From assembly GCF_021191635.1 (NCBI RefSeq), contig NZ_JAIWPR010000024.1, positions 48,485 through 112,484 of the forward strand: a DNA stretch of 64,000 nucleotides, read 5' to 3'. This document shows, piece after piece, positions 38,743 to 49,967 of the stretch. Under the pieces are notes generated by a model. That model searched no databases, had not been told where the DNA came from, and saw only the letters and a list, made by a program, of their open reading frames with translations. The number at the start of each line of letters is the position of its first letter. The stretch's first letter is position 1. The position numbers and the translations under genes are program-made. The DNA comes from Alterluteimonas quercicellularis (lineage in GTDB: Bacteria > Pseudomonadota > Gammaproteobacteria > Xanthomonadales > Xanthomonadaceae).

Positions 38743-38829
38743 GCCTTCGCCGGTTTGACCAGCGGCTGCGCCGCTGTTCGCTACGGCCTGCGGCCTTCGC
38801 GTCAAGACCGGTGCCTTGAACCGCCCGGC
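38743..38829 (-). pseudogene. Split partial copy of the tRNA-Ser gene
   Basis: Two fragments match the neighbouring tRNA-Ser. On the plus strand 38743-38756 (GCCTTCGCCGGTTT) equals the variable-arm and anticodon-stem part. 38802-38829 equals the anticodon to D-arm part, with three mismatches in 28 bases. They are separated by 45 bases (38757-38801) inserted in the anticodon loop; this insert is made of short GC palindromes (GCGGCTGCGCCGC, CGGCCTGCGGCC). Acceptor-stem sequence is lost, so it cannot be functional. Confidence 0.7.
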
Positions 38830-38855
38830 AGCGCGCGGATTCACACCAAGACGCG

Positions 38856-39854
38856 CTACCGCATTGTCGCACGCGCCGGCGCGGCGGCCGGCTTGCCGGC
38901 GGCGGCGAGACCGGGGTGGGCGTCGGCGCATTGCTTGCAGTCGAGGCTGGATTCCTCCAGCAGCGACGGCAGGCGCTCGGCGAGGTAGTCGATGAAGACG
39001 CGCACCGCCGGCAGCAGGCCGCGGCGCGAGGCGAACACGGCGTGGGCGATGCCTTGCGGCAGGCGCCAGTCGGGCAGCACCACTTCCAGCTCGCCGCTGC
39101 GCACGGCGTCGGCGCAGATGGTCTCGGGCAGCATGGTGATGCCGAGGCCCTGCTTGGCCAGCGCCATCAGCATGGGGAAGTCGAAGCCGGCCACGCGCGG
39201 CTTGAGCTCGATGCGGCGCACCTGGCCGTCCTCGGCCTGCAGGTCCCATCGCTGCTTCACCTCGTCCTCGCTCATCGTCATGGTGACGTGTTCGCGCAGG
39301 TCCTCGGGGTCGCGCGGGCGGCCGGCGCGCTGCAGGTACTGCGGGCTGGCCACCAGCAGTTCCTGGATCTGGCCGAAGCTGCGCATGATCAGGCTGCCGT
39401 CGTCGTCGAGCTTGGCCCGCACGCGGATGGCGACGTCGAAGCCCTCGTTGATGACGTCCACCCGGCGGTTGCTCACGTGCAGCTGCACGCGCACCTGCGG
39501 ATGCCGCGCCAGGAACTCCGGCAGCAGCTTGGGCATCGACTGCTGCGCGATCGAGACCGGCACGCTGACCCGCACCAGCCCGCGCGGCTCGGCGCTGAGC
39601 CGGTCGACGACCTCGCGCGCGGCCGAGGCTTCGGCCAGCATCGACTGCGCGTGGCGGTACACGCTCTGGCCGACGTCGGTCACCGCGAAGCGGCGCGTGG
39701 AACGCTGCAGCAGGCGCACGCCGAGGTCGTTCTCGAGCTGGCTGATGCGCCGGCTCAGCCGCGACTTGGGGATGCCGAGCGCGCGTTCGGCCGCGGCGAA
39801 CCCGCCGTGCTCGACGACCACGGCGAAGTAGTAGAGATCGTTGAGATCCTGCAT
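38856..39854 (-). CDS. LysR-type transcriptional regulator
   Basis: A 332-residue DNA-binding protein. The winged helix-turn-helix is at residues 1-60 (LYYFAVVVEHGGFAAAERAL, then SRLSRRISQLENDLGVRLL). The effector-binding domain (about 90-300) is of the CrgA/AaeR-like type (RVSVPVSIAQQSMPKLLPEF, GFDVAIRVRAKLDDDGSLI). The C-terminal 30 residues, with a CKQC pair and an Ala-rich tail, extend beyond the usual length. The target is unknown: LysR proteins often control a divergent neighbour, but upstream lies serS in the same direction, so regulation in trans or of itself is more likely. Confidence 0.88.
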   Translation of the reverse strand: MQDLNDLYYFAVVVEHGGFAAAERALGIPKSRLSRRISQLENDLGVRLLQRSTRRFAVTDVGQSVYRHAQSMLAEASAAREVVDRLSAEPRGLVRVSVPVSIAQQSMPKLLPEFLARHPQVRVQLHVSNRRVDVINEGFDVAIRVRAKLDDDGSLIMRSFGQIQELLVASPQYLQRAGRPRDPEDLREHVTMTMSEDEVKQRWDLQAEDGQVRRIELKPRVAGFDFPMLMALAKQGLGITMLPETICADAVRSGELEVVLPDWRLPQGIAHAVFASRRGLLPAVRVFIDYLAERLPSLLEESSLDCKQCADAHPGLAAAGKPAAAPARATMR

Positions 39855-39957
39855 GAGCGGACGTCCGGTGGAACGATAAGCGCAATCGAAGCACGTTTAT
39901 CCCGCCGGCACAACAAATCGTTGCGCCAGGGCGATGGGCGCCCTCGCATCGCCGACC

Positions 39958-42691
<2,734 letters not shown>

Positions 42692-42708
42692 GCGCACCGC
42701 GTGTCGCC

Positions 42709-42743
42709 CGACGAGGCCCCGTCCCCGCGACGGGGCCTCGTCG
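42709..42743. terminator. Strong hairpin between the TonB pair and dgcN
   Basis: A 15-base perfect stem pairs 42709-42723 (CGACGAGGCCCCGTC) with 42729-42743 around a 5-base loop. There is no T tract, so rho-independent release is unsure, but the position just after a stop codon fits a transcript end. Confidence 0.6.
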
Positions 42744-42921
42744 CATCCGGCGCCCGAATTGCTAATCGACGGCGATCGCGCGCAAAGCCGCCGCGCGGCC
42801 GCCTGCCTAAGGTCGTGGCTCCTCCGCAGCCTGGCGATCCCGTGGCCCGATGCACCCGAACCGGATGGCGGACCGAACCGGTCCCGCCGCGCCCCGTCCC
42901 GCCGCCCGCGGGAACGCCGGC

Positions 42922-43956
42922 ATGAGCGCGCCCGCCGCGCCCGAGGCCGTGCACCGGCTGCGCAAGCCCTACCTGCTGTTCCTGGGCGACGTCGACCACC
43001 CCGCGCACGCCAAGACCGCGGCCGGCGTGCGCGACTGGACCCCGGACGACTGCGTCGCCCAGTGGCGGCTGCCCGGCTGCCGGGCCGACCTCGACCTGCC
43101 GGAACTGCGGCCCGCCGCGGCCGCCGCGGCCGGCGCGCGCTCGATGCTGATCGGCGTGGCGGTCACCGGCGGCCGCATCCCCGCGCACTGGCTGCCGATG
43201 CTGCACGAGGCCATCGACGCGGGGCTCGACCTCGTCGCCGGCCTGCACACGCGGCTCGCCGCGATCCCCGAGCTGGTCGAGGCTGCCGGCCGCCGCGGCA
43301 CGCGGCTGGTCGACGTGCGCGTCCCGCCCGCCGACCTGCCGGTCGGCACCGGCCTCAAGCGGCGCGGCAAGCGACTGCTGACGGTGGGCAGCGACTGCGC
43401 GCTGGGCAAGAAATACACCGCGCTGGCGCTGGCGCGGGCGATGCGCGCGCGCGGCGTGGACGCCGAGTTCCGCGCCACCGGCCAGACCGGCATCCTCATC
43501 GCCGGCCGCGGCGTCCCGCTCGATGCGGTGGTCGCCGACTTCATCGCCGGCGCGGCGGAGGCGCTGACCCCGGACGCCGGCGACGACCACTGGGACGTCA
43601 TCGAGGGCCAGGGTTCGATCGTGCACCCGGCCTACGCGGGGGTCACGCTCGGGCTGCTGCACGGCTCGCAGCCCGATGCGCTCGTGCTCTGCCACGACCC
43701 TACCCGCACCCACATCGGCAGCAGCCCGCACGTGCCGATCCCGCCGCTGGACGAACTGGCGCGCCGCTACCTGGAGGCGGGCCGGCTCACCAATCCGGCG
43801 GTCCGCCTCGCCGGCGTCGCGCTCAACACCAGCGCGCTGGACGCGGCCGAGGGCGACGCGCTGATCGCGGCGACCGCGGCCGCGCTCGGCGTGCCCTGCT
43901 TCGACCCGCTGCGCACGCCGGCCGATGCGGTGGTCGATTCGGTGCTGCGCGCATGA
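42922..43956 (+). CDS. dgcN: DUF1611-family D-glutamate N-acetyltransferase DgcN
   Basis: A 344-residue cytoplasmic protein. The DUF1611 fold has a Rossmann-like N-terminal domain (about 1-140) and a P-loop-like core whose loop is GSDCALGKKYTA at residues 156-167. Further conserved blocks are ATGQTGILIAGRGVPLDAVVAD near 197 and DPTRTHIGSSPHVPIP near 263. Members encoded next to an enolase-superfamily racemase have been described as DgcN, which acetylates D-glutamate in a D-Glu catabolic pathway of marine bacteria and archaea. The start ATG 42922 gives family length; an in-frame ATG at 42850 is less likely. The stop overlaps dgcA (ATGA). Confidence 0.8.
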   Translation: MSAPAAPEAVHRLRKPYLLFLGDVDHPAHAKTAAGVRDWTPDDCVAQWRLPGCRADLDLPELRPAAAAAAGARSMLIGVAVTGGRIPAHWLPMLHEAIDAGLDLVAGLHTRLAAIPELVEAAGRRGTRLVDVRVPPADLPVGTGLKRRGKRLLTVGSDCALGKKYTALALARAMRARGVDAEFRATGQTGILIAGRGVPLDAVVADFIAGAAEALTPDAGDDHWDVIEGQGSIVHPAYAGVTLGLLHGSQPDALVLCHDPTRTHIGSSPHVPIPPLDELARRYLEAGRLTNPAVRLAGVALNTSALDAAEGDALIAATAAALGVPCFDPLRTPADAVVDSVLRA

Positions 43957-44936
43957 GCCTGCGCCTGGAAGCCTCGACCCGCTCCTGGCCGCTGCGCGAG
44001 CCGTTCGCGATCGCGCGCGGGGTGCAGGAGACCGCCGACGTGGTCGTGGTGGAACTGCACGCCGACGGCGCGGTCGGCCGCGGCGAGGCGGCCGGCGTCG
44101 GCTACCACGGCGACACCCCGGAACGCATGCTGCGGCAGGTCGAGGCCCTGCGGCCGGCGCTGGCGCGCGGGCTGGACCGCGCGGGACTGCAGGCGCTGCT
44201 GCCCGCCGGCGGCGCCCGCAACGCGCTCGACGCCGCGTTCTGGGACCTGGAGGCCAGGCGCAGCGGCGTGCGCGCCTGGCGCGCCGCGGGCCTGGCCGCG
44301 GCCGGCCCGGTGACGACCGCGGTGACCATCGGCATGCGCGACCTCGACGGCTACGCGCGCGCGGCCCGCGCGCTGGCCGACCACCCGTGGATCAAGGTCA
44401 AGGTGGCGGCCGAGGACCCGGTCGCCGCGGTGGCGGCGGTGCGCCGCGAAGCGCCGCGCGCGCAGCTGGTCGTGGACGCCAACCAGTCCTGGGACATCGA
44501 GCGCCTGCTGCGCCTGGCGCCGGAACTGGCCGCGCTCGGCGTGGACCTGCTGGAACAGCCGCTGCCGGCCGGCGGCGACGCGGCGCTGGCCGGCTACGCC
44601 GGGCCGGTGCCGGTCTGCGCCGACGAATCCATCGACACCCTCGACGACCTGCCGGCGGTGGCCGAGCGCTACGCCTTCGTCAACATCAAGCTCGACAAGA
44701 CCGGCGGCCTTACCGGCGCGCTCGAACTGGCCCACGCCGCGCGCGCGCGCGGCCTGCGGCTGATGGTGGGCTGCATGGTCGGCGGCTCGGTGGCGATGGC
44801 GCCAGCGATGGTCCTGGCCCAGCTGTGCGAGGTCTGCGATCTCGACGGCCCGCTGCTGCAGGCCGGGGACTGGCCCGGCGGCATCGTCTACGAGCGCGGC
44901 GTCATGCAGCCGCCCTGGCCCGGTTTCTGGGGCTGA
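43953..44936 (+). CDS. dgcA: Enolase-superfamily N-acetyl-glutamate racemase/dipeptide epimerase DgcA
   Basis: A 327-residue enzyme of the muconate-lactonising/dipeptide-epimerase group. The general-base pair is K148-x-K150 (WIKVKVAAED) and K246 (NIKLDKTGG); the metal ligands are D175 (VVDANQSW), E201 (LEQPLPAGG) and D224 (CADESID). Alone it would be called an L-Ala-D/L-Glu epimerase (YcjG-like). Coupled to dgcN it fits DgcA, which converts N-acetyl-D-glutamate to N-acetyl-L-glutamate. The two genes overlap by 4 bases, so equal synthesis is expected. Alternative: a murein-dipeptide epimerase using the same chemistry. Confidence 0.83.
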   Translation: MSLRLEASTRSWPLREPFAIARGVQETADVVVVELHADGAVGRGEAAGVGYHGDTPERMLRQVEALRPALARGLDRAGLQALLPAGGARNALDAAFWDLEARRSGVRAWRAAGLAAAGPVTTAVTIGMRDLDGYARAARALADHPWIKVKVAAEDPVAAVAAVRREAPRAQLVVDANQSWDIERLLRLAPELAALGVDLLEQPLPAGGDAALAGYAGPVPVCADESIDTLDDLPAVAERYAFVNIKLDKTGGLTGALELAHAARARGLRLMVGCMVGGSVAMAPAMVLAQLCEVCDLDGPLLQAGDWPGGIVYERGVMQPPWPGFWG

Positions 44937-44955
44937 ATCTCCGGTGGCCGGCGCG

Positions 44956-44977
44956 GTCGCGCGCGAGCGCGCTCCTG
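44956..44977. repeat. Single REP-like element
   Basis: One inverse copy (GTCGCGCGCGAGCGCGCTCC, then TG) between dgcA and the convergent AraC gene, without a visible partner. Confidence 0.65.
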
Positions 44978-45009
44978 CCGTCCGGGCGGAGATCCGCTTA
45001 CGCGACGGC

Positions 45010-46221
45010 CTAGCGGCGGCGCCCGGCCAGCCGCTCGATGAGGCCGGCGTCCTGGGCCATGCGCCGCATGCGCATCGGCGACACGCCGTAGGCCGCCTTG
45101 AACGCGCGGGTGAAGCTGGCCGGGTGCTCGTAGCCGGTCTCGAAGGCGATGTCGATCATCGGCGTGGCGCCTTCCCGCACCAGCTGCAGCGCGCATTCCA
45201 TGCGCAGGCGGTCGCGCACGCGCGCCACGGTGTCGCCGTGCAGCACGCGGAAGCCCAGCTGCAGCTTCTGCCGGGTCAGCCCCACGCGGGCGGCGAGCTC
45301 GCCGATGCCGAACGGCTCCTCGAGGTGGTCGCGGATCAGCTGCATCGCGCGCTCGAGCTTGTCGTAGTCCGCCTCCGCCAGCGAGACCGCGCCGAGGCCC
45401 TCGCCCTCCTGCGGCTGCGCGCTGGCGAACAGGACCTCGCAGGCCAGCTCCAGCGCCTTGGCGCGCAGGAAGGTGCGGCGATAGCCGCCCTGGTAGGGAC
45501 AGTCCTTGATCCGCGCCACCGCCAGCGAGGCGGCGTGCGACAGCGGCACGCTGCGCGGGGCCAGGTTGCCGCCGCGCAGGACGAAATCGCGGATCGGCCC
45601 GGGCAGGTCGTCGGCGTCCAGGCCGGTCACCGCGAACAGCTCGCGCCGGTCGATGAATACGCTGACCCACTTCAGCGGGCAGCCGGGCTCGTAGATCGTG
45701 TGCAACTCGGCGTCGCCCTGCATGCCGTACCAGGTGCAGTGGCCGTGCGCGATCCGGCCCGAGGTCGCGCCCCAGGCGTCGTCGATCACGATCTCGCCCT
45801 CGATCACCGCCGACAGCACCAGCTGGTCCTGCATGCGGTGGGTGCGCGCGATCGCGGCGATGGCGACGATGTCGGCCACTACCACGCACAGGCCGGGGCC
45901 GAGGCGGTAGAACTCCCAGCTGCCGCGGGCGACGTCCGCGTCGTAGTCGTGGCGGAAGGCGCTGCCGGCCAGCATCGGGTGGCGCCAGCCGTCGTAGGCG
46001 CGCATCGCGCCGTCGGTGGCCTCGCAGGCGATGCTGTGCAGCATCTCCTGCATGCTGCGCTCGCGGAAGAACGCGGCCGGGTCGGCGGCGGCGTGGCGCG
46101 GCGTGGGAGTGCGGTCCGTCGCGGGGCGATCCGTCGCGGGGCATGCCGTCGGGAGGCATGGATCGGTCCGGCGAGGCGGCATCGGGTGCCCTCCGCGGTC
46201 GAATGGCCTGTACCGCATCAT
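45010..46221 (-). CDS. AraC-family transcriptional regulator
   Basis: A 403-residue regulator. The C-terminal AraC DNA-binding domain (about 300-390) has two helix-turn-helix units (FGIGELAARVGLTRQKLQLGF and PMIDIAFETGYEHPASFTRAF). The N-terminal part (about 55-280) is a cupin-like sensing domain (EGEIVIDDAW, HGHCTWYGMQG). The start at 46221 lies four bases after the stop of the upstream gene, so it is probably the last gene of the amidase-paiB-araC transcript. The first 50 residues are low-complexity (ATDRPATDRTPTP) and encoded by a short repeat, so translation may really begin later, at about 46054. Convergent with dgcNA, which it may control. Confidence 0.83.
   Translation of the reverse strand: MMRYRPFDRGGHPMPPRRTDPCLPTACPATDRPATDRTPTPRHAAADPAAFFRERSMQEMLHSIACEATDGAMRAYDGWRHPMLAGSAFRHDYDADVARGSWEFYRLGPGLCVVVADIVAIAAIARTHRMQDQLVLSAVIEGEIVIDDAWGATSGRIAHGHCTWYGMQGDAELHTIYEPGCPLKWVSVFIDRRELFAVTGLDADDLPGPIRDFVLRGGNLAPRSVPLSHAASLAVARIKDCPYQGGYRRTFLRAKALELACEVLFASAQPQEGEGLGAVSLAEADYDKLERAMQLIRDHLEEPFGIGELAARVGLTRQKLQLGFRVLHGDTVARVRDRLRMECALQLVREGATPMIDIAFETGYEHPASFTRAFKAAYGVSPMRMRRMAQDAGLIERLAGRRR
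46114..46157. repeat. Triple 15-base imperfect tandem repeat near the araC 5' end
   Basis: Three near-identical units start at 46114, 46128 and 46143, each containing CCGTCGCGGGGC or CCGTCGGGAGGC. Inside the gene they encode the PATDR repeats of the N-terminus. They could also be direct operator repeats if translation starts downstream. Confidence 0.55.
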
Positions 46222-46225
46222 GCCG

Positions 46226-46885
46226 TCATTCCCCCGCCCCGTCGATGCCGGGACCGGGCGGGCGGTCCGGGTTGAAGCGGCGCATCCAGTCCGCCAGCGG
46301 CGCCTCGCCCGTGCCCGCCAGCGCGGACAGGATCGCGGCGTAGACGTCGTCGCGCTCGTCCTGGCCGAGCTTGAAGCGGCCCTGGGCGGCCACCACCCGC
46401 GCGTCGAAGGCCATCACCCCGGCCAGCAGGCGCTCGTAGCGTTCGCCCAGTGCCTCGACCCGCCACGGCGCCGGCCGGTCGCGCTCCACCGCCTCGACCA
46501 GCAGGCGGATCGCGCGGTCGGCGGCGTCGCGCCCGGGCCGCAGCGCGACGTCGACGGTGAACGCCGCGCTGGCGTAGTTCCAGGTCGGCGCCTGCGATCG
46601 GTCGCCCATCGAATCCGGCGAGACGTAGCCGTGCGGGCCCAGGAACAGCGCCAGCGCGCGCGGGCGGCGTTCCAGCATGCGCAGCTGCGGGTTGGCCAGG
46701 GCGCAGTGGCCGACGAACCCGGCGGGCGCGCCGTCGGCGCCCGGCACCGGCAGCAGCGGCAGCGGCGAGGCCAGGAAGGCGCCCGCGTCCGCCGACACCA
46801 GCCAGGCCAGCGGGTAGGCGGCCGCCAGCTCGGCGAGGTCCGCCGGCGCGCGCGGGGCGAAGCGCGGGCCGCGCGGCTCAGGCAT
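46226..46885 (-). CDS. PaiB-like FMN-binding split-barrel protein
   Basis: A 219-residue cytoplasmic protein of the FMN-binding negative transcriptional regulator family. The core has LAWLVSADAGAFLASPLPLL near residue 27 (barrel strand), GHCALANPQLR near 58 and PTWNYASAAFTVDV near 100, where the family motif is TWNY. The closing segment DERDDVYAAILSAL matches PaiB C-termini. PaiB of Bacillus was reported as a repressor of sporulation and protease genes; flavin binding and the exact role here are inferred from the family. Its start overlaps the amidase stop by 8 bases, which indicates one transcript with the amidase and araC. Confidence 0.8.
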   Translation of the reverse strand: MPEPRGPRFAPRAPADLAELAAAYPLAWLVSADAGAFLASPLPLLPVPGADGAPAGFVGHCALANPQLRMLERRPRALALFLGPHGYVSPDSMGDRSQAPTWNYASAAFTVDVALRPGRDAADRAIRLLVEAVERDRPAPWRVEALGERYERLLAGVMAFDARVVAAQGRFKLGQDERDDVYAAILSALAGTGEAPLADWMRRFNPDRPPGPGIDGAGE

Positions 46886-48290
46886 GGGCGACCGAGCGCG
46901 GCGGCCAGCGCCCGGCCCAGGGCCGCGCGGACTCCAGTTCGGCCGCCAGCTGCAGCAGCAGCCCGTCGCGCCCGCGCGCGGCGGCGAACATCGCGCCGAT
47001 CGGCAGGCCGTCGGCCGATTCGAACAGCGGCACCGACATCGCCGGCGTGCCGGCGAGGTTGTGCAGCGGCGTGTAGGACACGTAGTCGAACATGTCGCGC
47101 ATCAGCCCGTCGAAGGCGCGCACCGGCGCCAGCGCGCCCAGCGGCACCGGCGGCGCGCGCAGCACCGGCGACAGCACCACCGCGCAGTCGCGGTGCAGCG
47201 CGGCCAGCGCGTCGGTCGCGCGCGCGACCTGCAGGTACATGGCCTCGATGTCGCGGCAGCCGAGGCCGGTCCCCCACTCGGCCAGTGCCAGCGTCCACGG
47301 CTCCAGCAGGTCGGGCAGCGCGGCCTCGCCGTGCGCGGCGCGGCACTGGGCGACGATGTCGCCGGCCAGGCAGGCCCAGATGGTGCGGAAGCAGTCGGTC
47401 ACCGCCTCGCCGTCCACCGGCAGCCGCAGCGGCACCACCTCGTGGCCGAGGTCCTCGCACAGGTCCGCGGCGCGGCGCACTGCGTCGGCGACCTGCGGGT
47501 GCGGCGCCTCGCCGGCCAGGTTGTCCAACGCCAGCGCGATCCGCAGGCGGCCCGGCGGCGGCTCCACGGCCGCCTCGGGGTCGGGATGGGTCAGGCGGAA
47601 GGCGTGCGCCACGTCGCGCACCGAGCGCCCCAGCAGGCCGTCGCAGGCGAGCAGGTCCTCGATGATGTGCACGCCGCGCGCGCGCACGTTGCCGCCGCGG
47701 CTGGGCTTGAGGCCGAAGACGCCGCAGCACGCGGCCGGGATGCGGATCGAGCCGCCGCCGTCGGCCGCGTGCGCCACCGGCACCATCCCCGAGGCCACCG
47801 CGACCGCCGCGCCGCCGCTGGAACCGCCGGGCGAGCGGCCCGGGTGCCAGGGATTGAGCGTCGGCCCGTGCAGGACCGATTCGGTGGTCGGCAGCAGCCC
47901 GAATTCGGGCGCGTTGCTCTTGCCGAGCACGATGAGCCCGGCGGCGTCGAGGCGGTCGGTGTACGCGGAGCCGGCCGCGGCCGGCGCCTCGGCCGCGCGC
48001 GAGCGCGAGCCGCAGGCGCTGGGCAGGCCGGCGTAGTCCATGCCGTCCTTCAGCAGATAGGGCACGCCTTGCCAGCCGCCGGCCGCGGCCGCGGGGCGCG
48101 CGGCGCGCTCGCGGGCGCGCGCGTCGTCGCGCCAGGTCACCGCGTTGAGCGCCGGTTCCAGGCAGTCGATGCGCACGATCGCGGCCTCGACCAGCTCGGC
48201 CGCGCTCGCCTCGCCGCTGCGCACCAGCCGCGCCTGGTCGTGGGCGTCCAGCCGGCCCAGGGCCAGCGCGTCTTCCCGCGTGATCGGCAT
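46878..48290 (-). CDS. Amidase-signature hydrolase
   Basis: A 470-residue cytoplasmic amidase. The catalytic triad is K81 (LLKDG), cis-Ser S157 ([18 protein letters not shown]) and nucleophile S181 ([10 protein letters not shown]). Length and sequence agree with 6-aminohexanoate-cyclic-dimer-hydrolase/GatA-like amidases. The ATG at 48290 with GGAGAGG upstream is preferred to a GTG 15 codons earlier. Amidase-signature enzymes split a wide range of carboxamides; proximity to D-glutamate and D-aminoacylase genes suggests an amide of an amino acid, but this is guesswork. First gene of an apparent amidase-paiB-araC operon. Confidence 0.84.
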   Translation of the reverse strand: MPITREDALALGRLDAHDQARLVRSGEASAAELVEAAIVRIDCLEPALNAVTWRDDARARERAARPAAAAGGWQGVPYLLKDGMDYAGLPSACGSRSRAAEAPAAAGSAYTDRLDAAGLIVLGKSNAPEFGLLPTTESVLHGPTLNPWHPGRSPGGSSGGAAVAVASGMVPVAHAADGGGSIRIPAACCGVFGLKPSRGGNVRARGVHIIEDLLACDGLLGRSVRDVAHAFRLTHPDPEAAVEPPPGRLRIALALDNLAGEAPHPQVADAVRRAADLCEDLGHEVVPLRLPVDGEAVTDCFRTIWACLAGDIVAQCRAAHGEAALPDLLEPWTLALAEWGTGLGCRDIEAMYLQVARATDALAALHRDCAVVLSPVLRAPPVPLGALAPVRAFDGLMRDMFDYVSYTPLHNLAGTPAMSVPLFESADGLPIGAMFAAARGRDGLLLQLAAELESARPWAGRWPPRSVAHA

Positions 48291-48410
48291 CGGGGTCGGG
48301 TCCTCTCCGGCGGCGCCGGGCAACGTGTCGGCCACGATCCTAGGCGGCCGCCGGGGCGGCGACGCTGCAGCCAGGACCGGCGTTTTAGCGGATCGGGCGC
48401 GCCCGGCGGC

Positions 48411-49967
48411 TCATTCGCCGGCGGTGCCGGCGCGGCGGACGACCTCGCCCGGATACCGCCCCTGGGCGCGGCCGTCGGCGAAGACCTCCTCGCCGCCGAC
48501 CCAGACCCGCTCCACGCCGACCGACAGCGCGGTGGGGTCCTCGACGGTGGCGCGGTCGGCCACGGTCTCCGGGTCGAACAGCACCAGGTCGGCGCGTGCG
48601 CCCGGCGCGATGACGCCGCGGTCGGCGAAGCCCAGGTGCGCGGCCGCGCGCCCGGTCATCGCGTGCACCGCCTGCTCCAGCGTCAGAGCGCCGCGCTCGC
48701 GCACGTAGCGGCCCAGCACGCGGGTGAAGCTGCCGTGCCCGCGCGGATGCCCGGTCGGGAAACCGTCGGAGCCCACGTTGGTGTGGGGCCAGCGCAGGAA
48801 GGCCTCCACGTCGGCCTCGTCCATGCTGGTGCCGATCACCGCCTCGGCACGCGGGCGGTCGGCGTCGCCGGCGTGCGCGCGCTCGTAGGCGGCCAGCGTG
48901 CGCGCCAGCGCGATGTAGGCCTCCACCGGGTCCTGGCCGCGCTCGGCGGCGACCTGCGCGATGGTCTTGCCCACGACCGAGGGATCGGGGCGGAAGATGG
49001 TGAAGCGCAGGTCCTCCGGCCGGGTCGACTCGGCGAAGTTGAAGGCCAGCCCCTCGCGGTCCTCGTCGTGCTTGTTGAGGAACATCACCCGCATCGTGCT
49101 CTGCCAGAAGGTGTAGGGGTAGACGTCGGCGGTGATGTCCACGCCCGCCTCGCGCGCACGCTCCAGCTTCGCCAGCACCTCGCCGGCGCGGCCCCAGTGC
49201 TTGCGCACCGCGATCTTCAGGTGCGAGATCTGCACCGGCGCGCCGCTGCGGCGGCCGATCTCGATCGCCTCGTCGATCGCCGGCAGCAGCTCGAAGCCCT
49301 CGTCGCGCAGGTGGCTGATGTAGAGGCCGCCGTGCCGTGCCGACACCTGCGCCAGCGCCACCACCTCCTCGGTGGTCGAGAACGCGCTCGGCTCGTACAT
49401 CAGCCCGGTCGACAACCCCAGCGCGCCGGCGCGCAGGTCGTCCTCCAGCAGGGCCGACATCCGCGCGATCTCCTCCGCGGTGGCGGCGCGCCGCGCGTCC
49501 TCGCCCATCGCCCGCGCGCGCAGGGTGTTGTGGCCGGAATACGAGGCCAGGTTCACCGCCAGCGGCGCGGCCTGCACCTTCGCGAACAGCTCGGCCAGCG
49601 GCGTCTGCGAGAAGCCGTCCTGGCCGACCACCAGCGTGGTCACGCCCTGGCTGGTGACCGCGACCAGGTCGCGGGCCTCGAACATGCCGGCATCGTGGTG
49701 GCTGTGCGAATCGATGAAGCCCGGCGCCAGCACCCGTCCGCCGCCGTCCACCACGGTGTCGCCGGGCTCGGGCGCCAGCGCGCCGACCGCGACGATCCGG
49801 CCGCCGGCGATGCGCACCGCGCCCTCGCGCGCCGGGGCGCCGGTGCCGTCGACGATGCGCACGCGCTCGATGCGCAGCGCGCCCGCACCCTCGTCCTCGG
49901 CCGCGGCCGCCTGCGCCGCCCCGGCCAGCAGCAGCGCCAGCGCGAATCGCCGCAGCGCGGTCTTCAT
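48411..49967 (-). CDS. Exported N-acyl-D-amino-acid deacylase (D-aminoacylase)
   Basis: A 518-residue amidohydrolase with a signal peptide (residues 1-23, AQAAAA). The metal site begins with GFIDSHSHHD, H88 and H90; LSTGLMYEPS near 185, ISHLR near 214 and 246 (QISHLK), and VGSDG near 395 are further D-aminoacylase signatures. The reaction releases D-amino acids from N-acyl-D-amino acids, here probably in the periplasm. The start ATG overlaps the stop of the upstream membrane-protein gene (ATGA). It is the last gene of the hydrolase-receptor-transporter-deacylase operon, and it would yield D-amino acids that DgcN/DgcA could use if D-glutamate is among them. Confidence 0.88.
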   Translation of the reverse strand: MKTALRRFALALLLAGAAQAAAAEDEGAGALRIERVRIVDGTGAPAREGAVRIAGGRIVAVGALAPEPGDTVVDGGGRVLAPGFIDSHSHHDAGMFEARDLVAVTSQGVTTLVVGQDGFSQTPLAELFAKVQAAPLAVNLASYSGHNTLRARAMGEDARRAATAEEIARMSALLEDDLRAGALGLSTGLMYEPSAFSTTEEVVALAQVSARHGGLYISHLRDEGFELLPAIDEAIEIGRRSGAPVQISHLKIAVRKHWGRAGEVLAKLERAREAGVDITADVYPYTFWQSTMRVMFLNKHDEDREGLAFNFAESTRPEDLRFTIFRPDPSVVGKTIAQVAAERGQDPVEAYIALARTLAAYERAHAGDADRPRAEAVIGTSMDEADVEAFLRWPHTNVGSDGFPTGHPRGHGSFTRVLGRYVRERGALTLEQAVHAMTGRAAAHLGFADRGVIAPGARADLVLFDPETVADRATVEDPTALSVGVERVWVGGEEVFADGRAQGRYPGEVVRRAGTAGE

